NCBI GenBank assembly: GCA_039583875.1
Contig: CM077150.1
Location: forward strand, 178,688,375 to 178,752,374
Length of the DNA: 64,000 nt
From: Platanthera guangdongensis
Lineage: Eukaryota > Streptophyta > Magnoliopsida > Asparagales > Orchidaceae
Direction of reading: 5' to 3'
Below the pieces are notes generated by a model that saw nothing but the letters and a program-made list of their open reading frames with translations, had not been told where the DNA came from and ran no database searches. Below are positions 37,748-48,995 of this stretch, piece after piece. The stretch's first letter is position 1. Each line of letters begins with the position of its first letter. Position numbers and translations under genes: made by a program.

Positions 37748-40541
37748 ATGGCGTCAGAGAATTCCAATGCTTCCTCTATTCCCCCTGATCGTGTTGCGGC
37801 TCCAGTTCTCGAACTTCACGATGAACTTCGCATTACTACTATCTCTCTCAGTGGGAAGCGTAATTTTGTCGAATGAGTGCACTCAGTTCGTCGTGTTCTG
37901 CAGACAAAAGATCTTCATTACCTCACAAAAGTCACGCCAACCGCTCCCACGGATGAGTGGCTTCGTGATGATGGTCGCGTCCAATCTTGGCTACTCAACT
38001 CTATGGACACTGAGCCCTATAGGATGACTATGTATCATGACACGACGAAGGCCATGTGGGAGGAACTCCATTCGTTTTATTCGGGCCAGAATAGTTTGCA
38101 ACACTTGTTCGACATCGTCTCAGATCTTCAAAACCTTGATCCCAGGGGTCCTGGTGATATGATCTCCTTTGTTACTAAAGTCAAGACCCTGGTGGAGTCC
38201 TGGATCCAACATCAGCCTCCTCCTACAAATCTGACCACTCAGAACACCCAAAAAGAGGCTGTCGGGATTGCGATGATGATGTCCCGGGTTCCCTCTCACC
38301 TCCACAGTGTTCGGGCCCAGATTCTCTCATCTACTACCACACCATCTTTATCTGATGTGTGCTCCATGCTTCTGAAGGTCACCCCCCGGATACTCTTGCT
38401 ACTCTCTCCCCAGCGCTTCTACAACACTCTTCACCAGCTCCGCATGCTCGGGGGTCCTCAGCTCGTGGAGGCCGTAACACGACTCGGGGATGCGGTCGGT
38501 CTGGCAAACCTCTGTTTAAGTGCACCTATTGTGGATGAGATGACCATCTTGAGGCCACCTGCTATCGCAAACATAGTCTGCCGCCATATCTTGCTGCTCC
38601 TGCTCTGGCTGATCCTCGAGTTGCTCCTATCGCTCCTGCCCCGGACTCTGCTGCCTCTGCTCGGGCAGACATTGATGCTCTACGCACTCAGCTCCAACAC
38701 CTGCAAGGGGTGAATGGTGATCTCTCGCTCGTCTGGCTCTGTCGCCTTTATTTCAAATGAAGGTATTTCTTGTCTCTCGCAAAGCTCTCACTGGATTGTG
38801 GACTCATGTGCCACACATCACATTACTTCGTAATGCCCTCCGCAATATTCAGTGACTGCTCACCCAAAGTTCATAACTGTGGCAAATGGGATACCACCCT
38901 TGTCTCTGGTGCTGCTGATATACCTCTCACACCCACTCTGTTTCTGACCTCTGCTCTTCATGTTCCCAGTTCCCCATTCAACATACTTTCCGTTAGCCGT
39001 CTCACACAAAACCTCAATTGTTGTGTTATTTTCTCACCCTCTACCTTTGTTGTGCAGGATCAGAACACACAGAATATCATTGGTAAGAGACGGCTGTCAA
39101 ATGGGCTCTATCTTCTCGACGTCCCTCCTTCCGCATTTTCCACTGTCTCTACTACCGACTAGCATCGTCGTCTCGGGCATGCTCCCCTCCAGACTCTCAA
39201 GAAGGCTCTTCCGGATGTCTCTCTGCACGAGTTTTCTTGTGAGTCGTGTATTTTTGACAAACATCGTATTTCTTTTTCTCCTACTTGTACTCGGAGTGAT
39301 ACTCCATTTTCATTAGTACATTCTGATATTTCGGGCCCTTATAAAACCCCTAGTATGTTTGGCTATCGATATTTTGTCACATTTATTGATGATTATTCAC
39401 GCTTAACCTGGTTGTACTTACTTCAGGATCATACTAAACTTACCACTACATTTCGTGTCTTCCTCAGCGAAATACGTACACACTTCCTCTCTCATTTAAA
39501 GGTTATTCGCACGGATAACGCTAAGGAATACACCAGCCGTACATTTGCTAACTTATGCACCGAGTTCGGTATTATACATCAAACCTCATGTGCTTATACG
39601 CCTCAACAAAATAGTGTGACAGCGAAAGAATCGTCATATTCTTGATGTGTCGCGGTCCCTCATGCTTCAAATGCATGTTCCTACTCGTTTTTGGAACTTT
39701 GCTATCTCTACCGCATGTCACCTCATCAATCGCATGCCTTCTTCTGTGCTCGATCATGCCACTCCGTTTAGCTTCCTATTTCCGTCCCAATCACCATTTA
39801 CTCTCACGCCTCGTGTGTTCGGGTGTACCTGCTATGTTCATCATCTCGGTCCAATCACGGATAAGTTTGCTCCTCGGGACCACAAGTGTATGTTTCTCGG
39901 GTATTCTCCACCTCATGACAAAGTTATTATCTCTGCTGATGTCACCTTTCAGGAGGCTCAACCATTCCACGACTCATCGTCTGTCATTCCTCCTCCTTTC
40001 TCCCCTTCAGTTCCTCGCCCGACTGTTCCCGTCATGTCTTCTTTACCACCGCTACTTCCAACCCCCTCCGGCACATGCTCCACCTCCACCATCCAAACCA
40101 CACCTTATTCGTGTCTACACTCGTCGTACCCCTGTCTCCGGAGCTCTGCAACAGCCTCCCTATACCAGTGCTATCTCGCGGACTGACGATCCACTAACAT
40201 CATCTACCACTCACCCCATGGCGAATTATGTCTCTATGCATCGCCTTGCTCCACCTCTACGCAAGTTTAATCTCTCCCTCTCCTCCATTTCTATTCCTAA
40301 CTCAGTGCAGGAGGCTCTTCTACATCCAGGGTGGCGCGCAGCCATGGACGAGGAAATGACTGCTCTTTGATCTAACCAGACTTGGGATCTGGTTCCTCCT
40401 CCTCCCGGACATTCACGTGTCAGTTGCAAGTGGGTGTTTACTATAAAACATGCTTAGGATGGGACAATTGACAGACTCAAGGCCCGACTTGTGGCGCGTG
40501 GGTTTACTCAACAGCAACAGGGACTTGATTATGAGGAAACA
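37748..40541 (+). pseudogene. Gag-pol of copia G (broken, truncated in RT)
   Basis: Met at 37748 starts gag (ITTISLSGKRNFVE). A TGA at 37874-37876 replaces an expected Trp before VHSVRRVLQTK. Gag continues through VRAQILSSTTTPSL, then the frame shifts. A zinc-knuckle region near 38510-38560 is damaged. Protease-like sequence is near 38790. GAG-pre-integrase and the integrase core follow (YFVTFIDDYSRLTWLYLL; VIRTDNAKEY; YTPQQNSVTAKE, where NGVAERKN is usual). The integrase C-terminus is at 39647-40186, then a Pro/Ser linker and the RT start (WRAAMDEEMTAL, then a stop). It ends at LDYEET near 40541. Near 39920 the segment YSPPHDKVIISADVTF is shorter than the usual copia sequence there. Confidence 0.87.
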
Positions 40542-40547
40542 CACGGG

Positions 40548-42194
40548 TTAGATCCGACCAATCATGAAGTAAGTATAACCACGTCATGCGAGAATAATCG
40601 TAAAAAAAGTAATGAAATAACGATAACCTGAAATACTAACAATTTTATATTGTCCCCAATCATCAGAGTGCACTAAATCAAAAGGAGATTCGCTCCGAGT
40701 ACAATGAGTAGGAAAAGAAAAACGATGTTTGCCAAAGATACACAATTCGCAGGTAAGGTCAGGAAGAGGTAGACCAGGAAGAGCCTTCTTGAGAATTGAA
40801 AGAGGAGCATGCCCATGACGTTGATGTCAATCCACAGAGGTGACAAATAAGAGAATGGTGGGAGAAATGTCCATAAGTTAGAGCCCGTTGCACGGTCGTC
40901 CTTTACCAATGATATTCTACGTCTGTTGATCTTGCGCAACGAAGGAACAAGACATGAAAGTCACAGAGCAGTCAAGGTCTTCAGTAAGACGACTAATAAA
41001 AAGAAGATTGAAAGGAGAGCCCGGAACATGGAGAACCGATCAAAGAGAGATGAAGGGGATGAACGTCATATTAGCAGAGCCAAAGATAGGGGCGCTGTCA
41101 CCATTTGCCACTGTGATAAACTTAGTATGCGGAGAGTCCATGTACTGAGATGGTTTTTGTGGAGTGATGTGGTGGATGACACCAGGGTCCACAATCCATT
41201 GTGGACTATGGGAGAGAGGAGACATGAAATACCTACATTTGAGATAGAGGAAACAGAGCCAGGAGGATGATTCAATAACCGTTGGAGATGCTGGAGATGG
41301 AGACGCATGCCATCAATATCGGTGCGAGTGGCAGAAGATGTGTCATCAACAACGAAGACATGGGGCGGACGAGGCAGACAATGCTTACGATAACAAATTG
41401 TCTCAAGATGTCCATCCCTTCCACAATGAGTACACTTGAATCTAGTCCGACTATTGCGACCTCTCCCTCGGTATCCGGCGCGACCTCCTCGAGTAGATGG
41501 AGTGGGTAAGATATTGATGAGTGTTGTAGGAGTGCTTGAGAGGGAGGTTTGGGAGCATTTGGGGGGTGGTGTCACATTCAACAACATTGAGCAAACATCA
41601 AAGAGAGAGGGAATTGTGGATGAGGAGAGTATCTGAGCCCGACAGTGTGAAGATCAGGCAGAACACGAGCCATCATCATAGCAATATCAACCACCTCTTT
41701 TTGAGCACGTTGCGCAACAAGATCCGTATTAGGAGGTTGATGTCGAATCCAAGACTCGATTAATGTTTTGGACCACTTAACAAAGGAGGTTAAGTCGCCA
41801 TCACCTCCTGAGTCGAGAAATTGAAGGTCCTTGATGATGTTATACAAATGTTGAAGACTATCTTTGCCAAAATAAAGGGAGTACAGTTCATCTCACATAG
41901 CCTTGACCGTCTCATGATACATGGTCATACGATAAGGTTCACGTCCATGGAGTTTAGGATCCTTGTTTGGACACGACCATCATCACGAAGCCAGTCGTCA
42001 GTGGACGCGGGAGTGTCCTTCGTGAGATGATGCAAAAGTCCCTTCGACTGAAGGACCCGACGAACGGAGTGCACCCACTCAATGAAATTCTTCTTTCCAG
42101 AAAGAGAAATGGTGGTAATCCGAATCTCATCACGAACTTCAGGAAGGGGTGTCGCAGCACGAACAGGAAGGGATGAAGCATCAGATGACTCCAT
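40548..42194 (-). pseudogene. Gag, protease and integrase start of copia H (broken)
   Basis: From Met at 42194 (MESSDASSLPVRAATPLP) the minus strand encodes gag ITTISLSGKKNFIEWVHSVR. A frame break near 41925 precedes the gag C-terminal half (41847-41578). A knuckle CTHCGRDGHLETIC lies near 41430 (ORF 41587-41066). Protease (WIVDPGVIHHIT) is near 41215, and pre-integrase and integrase remnants run down to about 40548 (PFDLVHSDDWG). It meets copia G tail-on at that point. Many stops. Confidence 0.83.
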
Positions 42195-42769
42195 GGACCT
42201 TACACAGGTGGCTAGGAGAACAAATATTGGAAGAGAATGTTGCGAACAAGTGGCGAACAAGCGACGATTTACGGTCAAGAAGCCACTGTCTTCTGACAAA
42301 AAGTGGCGGCAAGGCGCTGCGAACAAGCGTCTTGGGCAAGGAGCTGGAGGCAAGAAACTGCTGAGATTTTGCTGCAAGAAGCAGAGGCAGACATGATCAA
42401 GCATCCATATGTGACTTGACAGAGGAGGAAACAACGGGCAGGCTCCAGCGGACAGAAGACACCGGCGGCTAGGCAATTGTGGCAAGGAGAGCACGAGCGG
42501 TCAGGTGGCAAGGAATACAAAACCGCCCAGAAGACAATCCAACGGGACCTAGAGAGAAAGATTCCTATAAAAAGGGTGTCGGAGGGTGGGGATAAAGAAG
42601 AAAACAAAAATGGAAGAGCCAAAGGAGCGGTTAGAGCAAGACCGCAATGAATGCAGGGTTGCGGTTAGAAAAATTGACCGCAAAGGATTGCGGTTAGACA
42701 AAGACAGACCGCCCAGAACCACAGAAAACGTATTTTCCTAAAAAATTAGGAACCTAGCTCTAATACCCT
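42195..42769 (-). other. Leader of copia H with primer site
   Basis: The minus strand reads GGTATTAGAGC (42767-42757) beside the LTR, a tRNA-Met-type site with one change. The leader carries GCGGTTAGAC and GACCGCCC motifs that also occur in the copia-1 and copia-2 LTRs. Confidence 0.65.
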
Positions 42770-42995
42770 TGTAGGAAAATACGAAAAAAGAGAAATACAA
42801 TATGATTTTATTAATGTATCAAAAATTGTTCTACATATTCGTGTTTGTACATGTATTTGTAAATTAATATAGGAGGAGAGAAAGGAGGGACAATCCAAAT
42901 CTAAGATTTGGGACTAAAACTTAAGGAGGAAGAGAGCCCAAGATGGGTCTTGTATTGGGCCTTGTATTGGGCCTTTACATTTCTTTTTTCTAACA
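42770..42995 (-). repeat. 5' LTR of copia H
   Basis: Minus-strand ends are TGTTAGAAAA and TTTCCTACA. It matches 32741-32954. Confidence 0.85.
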
Positions 42996-43254
42996 CTTTA
43001 ATTATTTTATAAGATAAGGGTCCTTACAATTGGATTTAGATATTCAATGCCAATTTTATTGTTTGGTTGTGCATTTGAAGGGCATAGATGGGATTCAGAA
43101 TGAATTATGTTGAATTCATTTTATTCCATACCCATTTCTTTCCTATGTATAACATAATTAGGGAATCCTTACATTGATGAGTTTGATATTTTCCAATTAA
43201 TATACTTGTTGGGTCTGTTTAACATTCTAACAGTTCAAAGATTCAGTTTAGTTC

Positions 43255-44230
43255 GCCAAAAAAGTTGAACGGAAGTGATTGGCAACGACGTCTCTCTCGC
43301 TGGAAAAACGGCAGTCATCAGATCCTTCTCAAATTCTAGGAAGCTTTTGTCTCATCATCGTGAGACATTCTACATTCTATGGCTGATTGCTAGATTTCTA
43401 GGAATCACCCTTGGACCGTCACTACTGAAAAAATGAAAACAAATGTTGGTTATATAATGATGATTGATTAGAATAGGCGTCTCTAAATTTTTGAGGAAGC
43501 TTGTTCTCGCCGGTCGTTATTATATTATCACCGGTGGTGACTATTTGTCGATTTGATCGTCAGATTTCCAACAATCGTCGGTCTGCCTACAACTAAAAAT
43601 TAGAAGTTATCAGACCATCCTACTATTTTCAGGGAAGCTTCTTCTCATCTTTTCAAGATCGATACTGGCCACAGTTCATCGATTTGTTTGCAGAATATCC
43701 AAACAACTGTCGTTGGACCACCTTCACTTGGAAAATATAAAATTGCCACATCGTCCTCAAATTTTTAGGGAAGTTTCTTCTCATTATCACTTGACTGATT
43801 TTGATGGTAGGCTTCGCCGACAATTGCGATGGAAGGCCTCGCCGATAATTGCGGTGGAAGGCCGGTTCCGGCCAATTTGGTGCCTCTGCAATATTTTATT
43901 GAATCCTATCTGTTTGAAGGATCTATCTTGTGTTTTTTCCTAAGAAAAGTCTCTTCTCTTTCTAAAAGCTATTGAAATGCGATCTATGGGCTAACGACAT
44001 TTTCATATTTGGGTTTCTTCTAGTGGTTGGGGAGAAATCCACTGGTTTTGTGAAGAACTATTCTCCACCATATGTCCGTTAATTAACTGAGAGATGATAT
44101 TTTTCTACTAAGAAAGGCTTTGAAATTGAGCCATTCACAAAGAGATCATGAAGAGAGTATTAAATTTCTTATGGTAACTCTCAAGTCAAACACTGGAATT
44201 GACAACAGTTATTTTTGCATATTTAGTAAT
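43255..44230. repeat. Diverged ~140-bp tandem repeats and following segment, copy 1
   Basis: The motif GGAAGCTT(C)TTCTCATC recurs at 43340, 43496, 43634 and 43770, a spacing of 156, 138 and 136 bases, each time followed by a CCGNCAATTG-type motif. The part from about 43495 to 44230 is repeated at 46255-46880. No coding potential was seen. 42996-43254 holds nothing recognisable. Confidence 0.7.
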
Positions 44231-44240
44231 GCAGGGCCAA

Positions 44241-44522
44241 GAGTCCACCTGCCTGTTACCCTGGAATCCACTAGGGGCCCACCTTGGAGTCCACCAAGGG
44301 GGTTTAACAGGGCCGCGACCCGTACACCCCAACCCATCCCCGGCCCCACAACAGGGCCGATAGGTTGTTAAGAATGGTGATTGATCCCCCGACCTCCTTG
44401 ATAAAGAGTTCACATGGGAGCTCGCCAGGAGTCCACCTGCCTGCCACCATGGAGTCCATCAGGGGCCCACCTTGGAGTCCACCAACGGAGTTTATCAGGG
44501 CCGCAACCCGTACATCCCAACC
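44241..44522. repeat. 94-bp direct repeat, two copies 188 bp apart
   Basis: GAGTCCACCTGCCTG...CCGTACA(C/T)CCCAACCC occurs at 44241-44334 and 44429-44522. The second copy abuts the gag fragment and shares its border, which suggests a local duplication or a retroelement end. Confidence 0.85.
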
Positions 44523-45390
44523 CTAACGATCTCTCCGCGTCGCTTTCCCAACCGTCCTCAACCTCAGCGGTAATCTCTTCCACTACAACGTTGTCTACCT
44601 CAGCGCTTACCTCACCCTCATCATCAATCAACAGGTTCCTTTTAGGGCACTGAGCAGCAATGTGCCCTCTGCCCGAGCACCAATAACACTAGCCTGGCCC
44701 GAGTCTAGGGACGTCCAGAACAATAGCCTTGCCCTTCGCATCTGGGGGGATGGGGGTCGGGGCGTCAGAGCTGTGTTTGGTCTGCCTCGGTCCTGCGAGG
44801 CGCAGGTAGTTCTCATACTCGAGTGCGAGGTGAAACACCTGCTCGACCGTCAATGCGGTGAGGAATAAACTCTCTCTGAATCTCAAAGCCAATTCCCGCT
44901 CTGAATCGGGACGCAGTCGCGATAGGCTCCTCTAAAATGTTACTCCTCACTACCAGCTCATCGAATCGTGTCATTTACTCGACAACAGAACGTGAACCCT
45001 GCCGCAACACAGAGTTGGTCGAGGAGCTGATTTCGATATGACGCAGGGAGGTACTTGTTCCTCAGCCGCTGCTTCATTTCATCCCAACAGGTAACATGAT
45101 AGTATCCATCTAAAGGAGCGGGGTCCAGACGCGGTGGCTCTCTAACTCGCCAATCAAAAGGAAGTGGCGAAGTGGAGCGTCCCGCGAATCTTCTAGTGGC
45201 TCTTCATAACGTGACGCTAGGGCTGGACCTCTAAGGGTACCTATCTGATCGACTCTAGTGTTGACCCTAGCGATGTCATTCTTAATGGTGGCGAATTGTT
45301 CGAGAACTAGGCGCCGAAACTCGACGGCCGTCATGTTCGAATTCGAACTGGCGGCCCGATCGTCGGTGACTCCATGGTTTGCCCCTGGTG
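44520..45390 (-). pseudogene. Gypsy A-like gag fragment in the helicase intron
   Basis: The minus strand shows AVEFRRLVLEQFATIKNDIA, then WDEMKQRLRNKYLPASYRNQ, then VEQVFHLALEYENYLRL, then an intact CCHC knuckle CYWCSGRGHIAAQC, and GWESDAERSL. Each has a close counterpart in element A gag (EFQRLVLGRLDTI, YLPASYRDQL, GWESDAERSL). The middle of gag is deleted near 45118, stops occur, and no protease or RT follows. Orientation is opposite to A. Confidence 0.85.
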
Positions 45391-45413
45391 GACTCCTGGC
45401 CCTGCATCATTCA

Positions 45414-45686
45414 GGCTCTGTTTGGCGCTTGTTTTTGCTCCGATGAGTTTGGACAAAAATGCTACTGTCATAAAATGCACATGTTTTTGCTCCGGTGAGA
45501 TTGCACAGAAACGCCACCATCGTAAAATGCCTATTTGGCATGACAACGGTTATGACCTCGGCCAAGGAAAGAAAACTAATTTTGAACATAAAAATGAATG
45601 TAGTTCAATGCGTTAGGTTGGGCTTCCACGATCGACGGTTCGTAAACATCGCATTCACGACCGCTACTGCCGTGCCAAACGGAGCC
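45414..45686. mobile_element. Small inverted-repeat element, copy 1 (MITE-like)
   Basis: It is 273 bp with terminal GGCTCTGTTTGGC and GCCAAACGGAGCC. There is no coding capacity. An internal duplication of TTTTTGCTCCG(A/G)TGAG is present. A target duplication is not certain. Confidence 0.65.
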
Positions 45687-45974
45687 GCAATTCTATCACC
45701 CGGCAGAATCACAAAGTAGGAGTTTAGGACAATTTCAGTTTCTTGATCTAAATTCCAATTTCGACCAACCTAATGAATCTTATGCTTAATATAAGGTCAA
45801 AACGCTAAACATGTACGCTAGGATGGACTCGATGGAAATACCAAATAAAAAAAGAATTTAACATATGATATGTGTGCTTCATGCTCAGTAGATTTTGTAG
45901 AATGCGCTATTTTTTTCCTTTTTGTAGCTTGTATGCCCTATATATAGTATCGATACTTGTGCAGATATATATTC

Positions 45975-46195
45975 ATTTTGCACGGCTTATTTGCTCTTGT
46001 GAGTTTGGTCAAAGACGCTATTATCATAGGATGTATGTTTGACAAGACAATGGTTTGGCTGTTACCAAGAAAATAAACTATTTTTGACCACAATATGTGT
46101 GATTTTTTTTTAGATGAGGTCGGGCATTCACAATGACGGTTCATGACCACTGCGTTCACGACCGCCGCCACCACTCCAAATGAAGCCATAGTCTT
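45975..46195. mobile_element. Small inverted-repeat element, copy 2 (eroded)
   Basis: It shares with copy 1 the order GTGAGTTTGG-CAAA-GACGCTA, AATGGTT, GAGGTCGG(G)C, GACGGTTCATGACCACTGC and GTTCACGACCGC. Terminal repeats are decayed. Confidence 0.55.
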
Positions 46196-46254
46196 GAAAG
46201 TTCTGCGGTTGCCAGTTTTGCAAGTTTCAGAGTTCCAACTCTTGAAAAACATGT

Positions 46255-46880
46255 TCTCAAAATTCTGTCACCTGCTATTCCCGGCAATCGTCATTAAGTT
46301 GTCATAGGTGGTGGCTATCGATCTGATTTTCATAATCTGAACAATTGTCGATATGCCTACAACAAAAAATGAATTTATCGGATCATCCTCTAATTTTCAG
46401 GGAAGCTTCTTCTCATCTTTTCAAGATACCTAGTGGCAACAGTTTATGATTCAATTGTTGGATATTCAGCCAACCGCCGTCAGACCGCCTTTGCTAGGGA
46501 AAAAATTTAAAATTGTCATCTCGTCCTCAACTTTTTAGGGCAGCTACTTGTCATCCTGAGACAGCTCGTAATGACGGTTTATTGATCCGGTTATCAGTCG
46601 CCGGCAATTGCGATGGAGGGCCCATTTGGATGCATTTTTAGCCAAAACAATTTATAGAATCCTTTTATTTGAAAAGTCTATCTTGTGCTTTTTCCTAGGG
46701 CCCAACGCTATTTTCGAATTTTAGATTCTTCAAGTGGTTGAAGAGAAATCGAGCAGTTCAATAGACAGCTACTACTAGCCAGCATATGCCACCTTAGTTA
46801 ATTGCCGGGAGTTGGTATGCTTTGAATTTGATAAAATATAGCAACTGTTAAATCAAACATTATAATTGACAAATTTCATT
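46255..46880. repeat. Second copy of the ~140-bp repeat block
   Basis: It is collinear with 43495-44230 at an offset of about 2.77 kb, with shared stretches such as AGGGAAGCTTCTTCTCATC and CTTGTG(C/T)TTTTTCCTA. The block between the copies holds the gag fragment and inverted-repeat elements. 46881-47010 is plain intron. Confidence 0.75.
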
Positions 46881-46983
46881 TCGGCATATTCAATTTCATC
46901 AACAAAGATTGACTAATGCCATTTTCTGTTAACATCAAAACCAATGATGCTACTCTCTTCTTCTAATAAGCTCTTGTTCATAA

Positions 46984-47526
<543 letters not shown>

Positions 47527-48175
47527 CATCCTTGGCAGCATTTTGTCTCCCTCAATATTGTATTTTTGGCTGATCTTTTTTTTCAGATTATCATATATAT
47601 GTTTTTGTCTAGGCTTAAATGTCTTAAGGATTGAAAGGTAAGGGGTAATTGCCCCCCAGGCCCCATCCCCCCCTTCCTTTTTTTTTTTACTTTTTAACTT
47701 TAATGAGTAATATGGCTATTTATATTGGGTTTCCAGTGCTCTGGGCCTGTTTTCAATGCATAGGGGGGCTCATTCACTATGTAATATTGTTGTTGTTGCG
47801 TGGCCTAGCCTGTAGCCATGAGGAGGGTTGATTGAACCAAAATCTTAAGATTGAACCAAAATCCTAAGATTGAACCTAAATGATCCAGATTGTACCAAAA
47901 ATGTCCCAGATTGAACTTGTTTTATTTGTTTTATTTCTTCATTTTAGATTCAGTGCCATTTTTACATGTCCTGTTTTTTCGGAGCCATGATATTTGTTCT
48001 TGCTTGATCGTTTAAACTTTTATTTAAACCCCCAGCGGACTAAAACGGGAAATGATTTGATGCTCTTATTTTTTGTGCTGAGAATGCTCACCCATGTGCC
48101 CTTGGCCTTCTGTATATGTATTTTATTGATAGATTACATTACTATATGGTGAACCATTCTTTCTCTGCCCACTGT
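47527..48175 (+). other. Helicase 3' UTR and downstream sequence
   Basis: T-rich sequence follows the stop; a polyadenylation site cannot be fixed. At 47829-47918 a degenerate tandem repeat of about 18 bp (GATTGAACCAAAATCCTAA type) is present. The ORFs at 47135 and 47649 are frame shadows or random. Confidence 0.5.
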
Positions 48176-48409
48176 CTAGGAAGGAACAGGGATCCTCTCC
48201 AGTTCGAGCGAACTTGATACTATCCAGTTCGCGGTAGTGATTGTTTCTCCCAAAATCTGACGGTGAGCGCGAGACCGTGACCTGGCGAAAGCTTAGCTGG
48301 CGAACTGAGCTGGATGATGAACTTTTGCGATCATTTATCCTCCGCTGTTGGATGATGAACTGGATACTATCCAGTTCATCCCAACTGGAGAGGATCCCGT
48401 TCCGTGTAG
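48176..48409. mobile_element. MITE-like inverted-repeat element (234 bp)
   Basis: About 60 bases at each end are inverted copies, including GGGATCCTCTCCAGTT and TACTATCCAGTTC. The termini are CTAGGAAGGAAC and GTTCCGTGTAG. There is no ORF. A target duplication is not clear. Confidence 0.75.
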
Positions 48410-48421
48410 GCAGTTGGTCTC

Positions 48422-48559
48422 TTTTGATTTAGGTTCTGTTTGGGTGGATTTATTTTCACCGGTCAAGCGGTTACGTCCGCATGTACATGATCTTAATTTA
48501 GGTCAGCTACATGCGGTCGTAACCGCTTGGCGGTGAAAATAAGCCCCCCAAACTTAGCC
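48422..48559. mobile_element. MITE with ~50-bp inverted ends and 8-bp flanking repeat
   Basis: The left arm from GGTTCTGTTTGGG at 48432 pairs with the right arm ending CCCCAAACTTAGCC at 48559. Both arms contain TATTTTCACCG, AAGCGGTTACG and CCGCATGTA. TTGGTCTC occurs at 48414-48421 and 48560-48567, a possible 8-bp target duplication as in hAT elements, if the element starts at 48422. Confidence 0.75.
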
Positions 48560-48834
48560 TTGGTCTCACAATTTTTAATAACCGTTCTGTACTTGTAAGT
48601 TGGATGTAGCTTGCGCTCTTGCTTCTTAAAAGATGTGTTTGATAGTTTCATGTATTTGGAGCTTAAGAAATCATAGCAATCTTCATATGATTTTTTATTT
48701 TGGTAATGCTCATCTTTTCCTTTGGAAAGCAGAATGATATTGGAAATAATGTTGTTATTGGGTAATTTTAGTTGGCATGATATTAAATTTTTGTGTGGTT
48801 TTGACAAACATGAAATATAGTCTCTCTTTCCCAC

Positions 48835-48995
48835 GATAGTGGCGGCTGTGAATGAGCAGACCTTACCTAAGGAACTTTATTCCTTTTTATGTTCAAAACT
48901 AGCTTTTTTTCTTTTGTTGTTCTGCCAAACTTACATTTTATGACAATGGTGTTTTTGTCCAAACTCAGTAGAGCAACATAGTGTCAAACAGAGCC
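48835..48995. mobile_element. Small inverted-repeat element, copy 3 (inverted, shortened)
   Basis: It ends GTCAAACAGAGCC, the mirror of GGCTCTGTTTGGC in copy 1. It also holds ACAATGGTGTTTTTGTCCAAACTC, matching copy 1 in reverse. Confidence 0.55.

Larger units (their letters stand above)
36800..40541 (+). mobile_element. Ty1/copia element G, 5' part
   Basis: It has a 181-bp LTR, a perfect primer site, leader, gag, protease, integrase and the first part of RT on the + strand. It starts inside the integrase of gypsy F and stops abruptly near 40541. Opposite-strand copia H integrase follows. There is no 3' LTR. Its gag is clearly related to that of H. Confidence 0.85.
32741..42995 (-). mobile_element. 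Ty1/copia element H in the helicase intron, heavily interrupted
   Basis: The two LTR copies (32741-32954 and 42770-42995) share TGTAGGAAAA-type and TAACA/AAACA-type ends. Minus-strand gag, protease and integrase lie at the right, and the RNase H end lies at the left. The centre (end of integrase and reverse transcriptase) is replaced by gypsy F and copia G. The flanks (GAAAA and CTTTA) do not form a target duplication, so age or rearrangement has erased it. Confidence 0.8.

Noticed and set aside
32736..43000. Target site duplication for copia H
   Set aside because: The bases flanking the two LTRs (GAAAA and CTTTA) do not match; I could not support one.
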